DNA of 64,000 bases from NCBI RefSeq assembly GCF_001224225.1, contig NZ_CUEE01000003.1:218491-282490 (forward strand). Direction: 5' to 3'. This DNA is from Staphylococcus borealis. GTDB taxonomy: Bacteria > Bacillota > Bacilli > Staphylococcales > Staphylococcaceae. A program made the position numbers and the translations under genes. Of this stretch, positions 59,674 to 64,000 are shown in pieces. Position 1 is the stretch's first letter, and each line of letters opens with the position of its first letter. The notes under the pieces are model-generated. The model made no database searches and had not been told where the DNA came from. It saw nothing but the letters and a program-made list of their open reading frames with translations.

Positions 59674-59723
59674 TTGTTTCCATGTCAACAAAATATACAC
59701 CTCTTTTGTTTCCTTGTCAACAA
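59674..59723. promoter_or_regulatory. Twin operator over the MFS promoter
   Basis: Two copies of TTGTTGACAWGGAAACAA (minus strand; 59706-59723 and 59674-59691) differ at a single base. They lie 32 bases apart, about three helical turns. Each is an imperfect inverted repeat TTGTT-N8-AACAA. One covers the -35, the other starts right after the -10. The adjacent MarR protein is the obvious candidate binder. Confidence 0.7.
59692..59720 (-). promoter_or_regulatory. MFS efflux gene promoter
   Basis: Minus-strand consensus -35 TTGACA (59715-59720), 17-base spacer, -10 TATATT (59692-59697). Confidence 0.85.
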
Positions 59724-59733
59724 AACACAAAAA

Positions 59734-59774
59734 AGAGCGGAATAAAATTCGTTACGAATTCATTATTCCACTCT
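59734..59774 (-). terminator. marR terminator (dispersed hairpin family)
   Basis: AGAGCGGAATAAAATTC pairs with GAATTCATTATTCCACTCT around GTTAC; the minus strand continues TTTTTTGTG. It separates marR from the MFS promoter. Confidence 0.8.
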
Positions 59775-59779
59775 AACAA

Positions 59780-60250
59780 TTAAAGCGTACGTTGTTGCTG
59801 TTCTATAAGTTGGTCTAAATGTTCATTATATCTTTGTATAAACGTCATCATATTTTTAAATTCATCTTCAGTCATACTATCAAAAACCGTTTGATCTCTA
59901 TCTTGGAATGTTTCATGTAGTTCGGCGTGAATGTGATAGACTTTCTCACCTTCATGGGTCAACTTAAAATAAATTTCCTTTTTATTATCTTCACTTTTAA
60001 AACTTTCAATTAATCCTTTTTGTTGCAATCGCTTAGTTAATTTACTAATAGCACCTCTCGTCATAAATAACTTATGCGCTAAATACCTTACATTAGGTTT
60101 CTGATATTCTTTGATTGCTTCAATACAATGGACTTCCGAAGGCTTATATCCTTTAAGCGCTTGTTCCATTTTATCTTTATTTAACCAACCTATTTTGTTA
60201 AATAAATCTCTAAAGCTATTCATTAATATTTCTTCTTTATTATTAGTCAT
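59780..60250 (-). CDS. MarR-family transcriptional regulator
   Basis: A 156-residue MarR-type winged-helix repressor, normally a dimer released from DNA by small phenolic or drug-like ligands. The DNA-binding part is VRYLAHKLFMTRGAISKLTKRLQQKGLIESF (about 53-83), followed by the wing SEDNKKEIYFKLTHEGEKV. N- and C-terminal helices form the dimer interface. It has no Cys residue suited to the redox-sensing type except C42 in VHCIEAI, which is at the ligand pocket edge. Immediately upstream of the efflux gene with a terminator between, so it probably represses that promoter. Confidence 0.87.
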   Translation of the reverse strand: MTNNKEEILMNSFRDLFNKIGWLNKDKMEQALKGYKPSEVHCIEAIKEYQKPNVRYLAHKLFMTRGAISKLTKRLQQKGLIESFKSEDNKKEIYFKLTHEGEKVYHIHAELHETFQDRDQTVFDSMTEDEFKNMMTFIQRYNEHLDQLIEQQQRTL

Positions 60251-60319
60251 TTCATCACTTCTTTATGTTCTTATAGTATATTCATTATAACTATATTTGA
60301 ATAACATTTCATAAAATAA

Positions 60320-60360
60320 GGGCAAGTAGCATCATTGTAAATACTGTGCTACATTGCCCA
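60320..60360 (-). terminator. tyrS terminator
   Basis: GGGCAA-TGTAGCA pairs with TGCTAC-TTGCCC on the minus strand, followed by TTATTTTAT. Confidence 0.8.
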
Positions 60361-60374
60361 TTCACTTAAAATGC

Positions 60375-61649
<1,275 letters not shown>

Positions 61650-61704
61650 CTATATATATTGTTTTTTTAATCATTGATGATTGATACTCTATTTAAGGTA
61701 AAAT

Positions 61705-61745
61705 AAAAAGCACCCTTACACATACAACATGTAAGGGCGCTTGAG
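61705..61745 (-). terminator. T-box terminator of tyrS
   Basis: AGCGCCCTTACA pairs with TGTAAGGGTGCT on the minus strand and is followed by TTTTATTTT. Confidence 0.88.
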
Positions 61746-61933
61746 CACGTTACCACCATACTTAAATAGCGAATAGCTATTCACTTTATCAATGATACGT
61801 TCATTAATAAAACGTTGGATAATTCATAATAAGGTGTATTCATATAAGCGTAATTATTAGTTCACAGCAACCACTAACTCTCTGAAAATCACAAATATAT
61901 TACTTGTCCTCATATCCAATAGATATTGAATTG
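61709..61933 (-). promoter_or_regulatory. T-box leader of tyrS
   Basis: The leader has Stem I landmarks AGAGAG and AGTGGTTGCTGTGAAC, a likely Tyr specifier TAC in GAATACACC, and the T-box sequence TATGGTGGTAACGTG (minus strand, about 61745-61759) before the terminator. Uncharged tRNA-Tyr should antiterminate. Confidence 0.88.
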
Positions 61934-61939
61934 TAATTA

Positions 61940-61968
61940 ATTATAAGTATAAAAAATATAAAAGTCAA
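61940..61968 (-). promoter_or_regulatory. tyrS promoter
   Basis: Minus-strand -35 TTGACT (61963-61968), 17-base spacer and -10 TATAAT (61940-61945), divergent from the transglycosylase promoter. Confidence 0.85.
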
Positions 61969-61979
61969 ATAAGCGAATA

Positions 61980-61988
61980 TGATATACT
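61980..61988 (+). promoter_or_regulatory. Transglycosylase gene promoter (extended -10)
   Basis: TGATATACT fits an extended -10; no -35 was found at the usual distance. It lies about 25 bases before the ATG at 62014. Confidence 0.45.
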
Positions 61989-62013
61989 ATACTTAAATTT
62001 TAGGAGGTTTAAG

Positions 62014-62937
62014 ATGAAAAGGATGTCAACCAACACAAATAGAGACTCAAAGTTTAATACATTTGAAAAATCCTACAAAAAAGTAAAACATGTCATTGTA
62101 GGCTTATTTAGTGTTGGTTTATTGGTGAGTATGATTGGATTTATAGGAACAGTGATCTACTTTAATCACTTAACACATGAATCATCTCAAATAAGTGATA
62201 GTGAATTACAACAAAAAGTACTTCACTTTGCCGGTGATGATTTAATTAATCATAATAATTCTAATGTGTTAGAGGAATATGACAAATCCGAAAATTCTCT
62301 TATCGTCGGTCCAACACACATTAATCCAAATGTTATCAAAGCACTAACCTCCTCAGAAGATACGATGTTCTTCAAACATAATGGTATTTTGCCGAAAGCG
62401 CTTGTACGTGCGATGATTCAAGATGTATTTGATCTTGATCAAAGTTCTGGTGGTAGTACAATAACTCAACAACTAGTTAAAAATCAGGTATTATCAAGTA
62501 AAAAAACATATAGTCGTAAAGCAAACGAACTTATATTGGCAATGCGTTTAGAAAAATTATTATCAAAAAATGAGATTATTTATACATATTTAAATATTGT
62601 ACCTTTTGGTAGAGATTATGAAGGCAATAATATCACAGGTATCGCATCAGCGTCATACAGCTTATTTGGTATACCCCCGAAAGACTTAAACATTGCCCAA
62701 TCTGCTTATCTTATTGGTTTATTACAGAGTCCTTATGTTTATACGCCATATGAAGAAAATGGTGAATTAAAGCCATATAAAGCGGTTAAAATTAGTGTCG
62801 ATCGTCAACATTATGTGTTAAAGCGCATGCTCGTTGAAGGTGTGATTAACAAAGAAGAATATCGTCATGCCAAGCGATATCATATCTACCATCATTTATT
62901 AACAAATCCTGAATTAACAAATAATCAACCTGCATAA
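62014..62937 (+). CDS. sgtA: Monofunctional peptidoglycan transglycosylase (GT51)
   Basis: Polymerises lipid II into glycan strands at the outer face of the membrane. The 307 residues have a short cytoplasmic N-terminus, one membrane helix (about 27-50) and a GT51 domain with the catalytic E115 in SSEDTMFFKHNG and the second motif GGSTITQQLVKNQ. MRLEKLLSKNEIIYTYLNIVPFG follows. There is no transpeptidase domain, so it is a monofunctional enzyme like staphylococcal SgtA/Mgt. The location next to tyrS fits SgtA as I recall, so the symbol is tentative. TTAGGAGG precedes the ATG. Confidence 0.88.
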   Translation: MKRMSTNTNRDSKFNTFEKSYKKVKHVIVGLFSVGLLVSMIGFIGTVIYFNHLTHESSQISDSELQQKVLHFAGDDLINHNNSNVLEEYDKSENSLIVGPTHINPNVIKALTSSEDTMFFKHNGILPKALVRAMIQDVFDLDQSSGGSTITQQLVKNQVLSSKKTYSRKANELILAMRLEKLLSKNEIIYTYLNIVPFGRDYEGNNITGIASASYSLFGIPPKDLNIAQSAYLIGLLQSPYVYTPYEENGELKPYKAVKISVDRQHYVLKRMLVEGVINKEEYRHAKRYHIYHHLLTNPELTNNQPA

Positions 62938-62997
62938 TTTCATCTTAACTATAGAGTAGTTTTATTATATACATTTTATTTTCATACATTGCTCATT

Positions 62998-63020
62998 AAA
63001 AAAGAGTCCGGGATATAAAG
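62998..63020 (+). repeat. Dispersed AGAGTCYGGGAYATAA repeat end
   Basis: AAAGAGTCCGGGATATAAAG resembles the minus-strand AAAGAGTCTGGGACATAATT at 55922-55942. Such ends flank staphylococcal intergenic elements. Confidence 0.45.
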
Positions 63021-63040
63021 TTCTTGGATAAGTGAATAAT

Positions 63041-63083
63041 AAAAGACAATTTCTATTGAAATAATATAAAAATTGTCTTTTTT
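63041..63083. terminator. Hairpin at the 3' end of the transposase relic
   Basis: AAAAGACAATTT pairs with AAATTGTCTTTT (one extra A), followed by TTTAT on the plus strand and A/T-rich sequence on the other. It probably ended transposase transcription. Confidence 0.6.
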
Positions 63084-63802
63084 ATAAATTTTTTGATTAT
63101 CTGCAGCTCGTTGAGCTACTACTTTTCTTATATTAAGTGCCATTAATACAAAACCAAGTTCTCTTTTGACTTTATTAAGTCCTCGAACAGACATTCGAGT
63201 GAAACCTAAAATAGCCTTCATAAATCCAAAAACAGGCTCCACATCAATTTTTCTTTGACTGTAGATGTTTTTTTGTTTCTGGTTCTGAAAGCTTTTTGTT
63301 AATTTGAGATTTAAAATATTCCCAGTTATAATTCTTCATTATTTTTTTGTTTGTTTTTGAATTGAAGTTCATACATTGGTGTTTCAGAGAACAATCTGAA
63401 CAATCATCACATTCATATAATTTAAAGTCTCGTTTAAAACCATATTTATCATGGCGATAGGCATTCGCCCCAACTTTCGTATTATCAATAAAAATGGTCT
63501 GTTCATCTATAAGATTTTGTTTCAAACATTGACTATGAAATTGAATAAATAGTGATTCTAATAAAGCATCTACTTTTGGATTTACTCTAAATCGATTAAT
63601 CGTTTTATAAGAAGGCTTTTGATTTTGTGATAGCCACATCATTCGGATACTATCATTAAGTAATTTTTCTATCTTACGCCCTGAAAACACAGATTGTGTG
63701 TAGGCATATAGAATTACTTTCAACTTCATTTTTGTTTGTGGGGATAAGAACTGAAGTTTCCATTGGTAGAGTAAGTTGAGTCATGTTATAATCTTTATAC
63801 AT

Positions 63803-63857
63803 AAGGCACCTCGTTAATTTAGTTTAGTGGTATTTATTAAATTATACGAAAGTGCCT
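63803..63857. repeat. Inverted repeat before the transposase relic
   Basis: AAGGCAC-CTCGT and ACGAAA-GTGCCTT arms pair around about 35 bases just upstream of the transposase start. In IS elements such a hairpin can stop transcription coming in from outside. Beyond it to the window end I see only AT-rich sequence and GCGAGACTCTTACG (63913-63926), a motif of staphylococcal intergenic repeats. Confidence 0.55.
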
Positions 63858-64000
63858 TATTTTTTTAAAGTGTTTCAATGTAAAATTACATATAAATACA
63901 AAGTGTTTTGGCGAGACTCTTACGTTGATTATTAATGAACACAAGTGCTAGCGCACTTATGTAAGAAATTCTAGAGATGAATGACGAATGTTGTTGCGCG

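Larger units (their letters stand above)
62982..63802 (-). pseudogene. Degraded IS1182-family (IS1272-like) transposase
   Basis: Pieces of one transposase lie in order. An N-terminal fragment from the ATG at 63800-63802 (MYKDYNMTQLTLPMETSVLIP) is followed after a deletion and frame change by 63244-63729 (ILYAYTQSVFSGRKIEKLL through YECDDCSDC). A third piece, 62982-63242, carries EPVFGFMKAILGF and ALNIRK. Compared with the intact protein of about 550 residues as I recall it, the middle is missing: IDNTKVGANAYRHDKYGF joins two distant parts in frame. A run of seven A near 63265 gives a final frameshift. It cannot encode a working enzyme. Confidence 0.85.

Overview
The window is low-GC Firmicute chromosome and almost entirely core genome. 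The gene set and order (infC-lysP-thrS-dnaI-dnaB-nrdR-gapB-coaE-mutM-polA-phoR-phoP-icd-citZ, pyk-pfkA-accA-accD, then on to ackA, thiI, ezrA, rpsD, tyrS) and the protein sequences point to Staphylococcus. Several proteins (for example ThrRS) look close to, but not the same as, the S. aureus versions I remember. A MarR/efflux pair sits between htrA and tyrS, and an IS1272-like relic lies at the right edge. A coagulase-negative species is therefore likely, but I cannot name it.

Layout. 1-18.7 kb, all on the minus strand: translation and amino-acid supply (infC, lysP, thrS), replication restart and dNTP control (dnaI, dnaB, nrdR), gluconeogenic GAPDH (gapB), CoA synthesis and DNA repair (coaE, mutM, polA), phosphate signalling (phoR, phoP) and the TCA entry enzymes (icd, citZ). 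19-33.7 kb: an alanine/serine-type permease on the plus strand, then minus-strand dus, pyk, pfkA, accA, accD, malic enzyme, dnaE, a DHH phosphoesterase and a CBS/DRTGG regulator. 33.9-44.7 kb: two universal stress proteins around ytkL, pepQ and ald, then ackA, a YtxK-type methyltransferase, tpx, a TauE-type permease, thiI and its cysteine desulfurase. 45-58 kb: ezrA, a free-Met-sulfoxide reductase, rpsD, a GDPD, OsmC, a class V aminotransferase with serA, an unusual HAD protein, a GlcNAc-type PTS permease, a PlsC-like protein and htrA. 58-64 kb: a drug-efflux MFS and MarR regulator, tyrS, a GT51 transglycosylase and a degraded IS1182-family transposase.

RNA-level regulation is rich. There is a lysine riboswitch before lysP, T-box leaders before thrS and tyrS, an L20-type attenuating leader before infC (which appears to start at AUA), and an S4-type leader before rpsD. 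At three successive junctions (dnaI/thrS, thrS/lysP, lysP/infC) the next promoter lies on or beside the upstream stop codon. The only terminator there is the conditional one in the following leader. Central carbon genes carry catabolite signals: a consensus-perfect cre overlaps the gapB promoter, and weaker candidates lie before pfkA and the PTS gene.

Intergenic regions hold a dispersed family of terminator hairpins built on a GTGGRACA...TGTTCCAC stem, and one degenerate STAR-like motif. I found no CRISPR array, prophage, tRNA, rRNA or defence island. The best leads are regulatory: the stacked conditional terminators, a twin 18-bp operator at the efflux promoter, and a PlsC-like protein with altered catalytic motifs. 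I see no clearly new multi-gene system.
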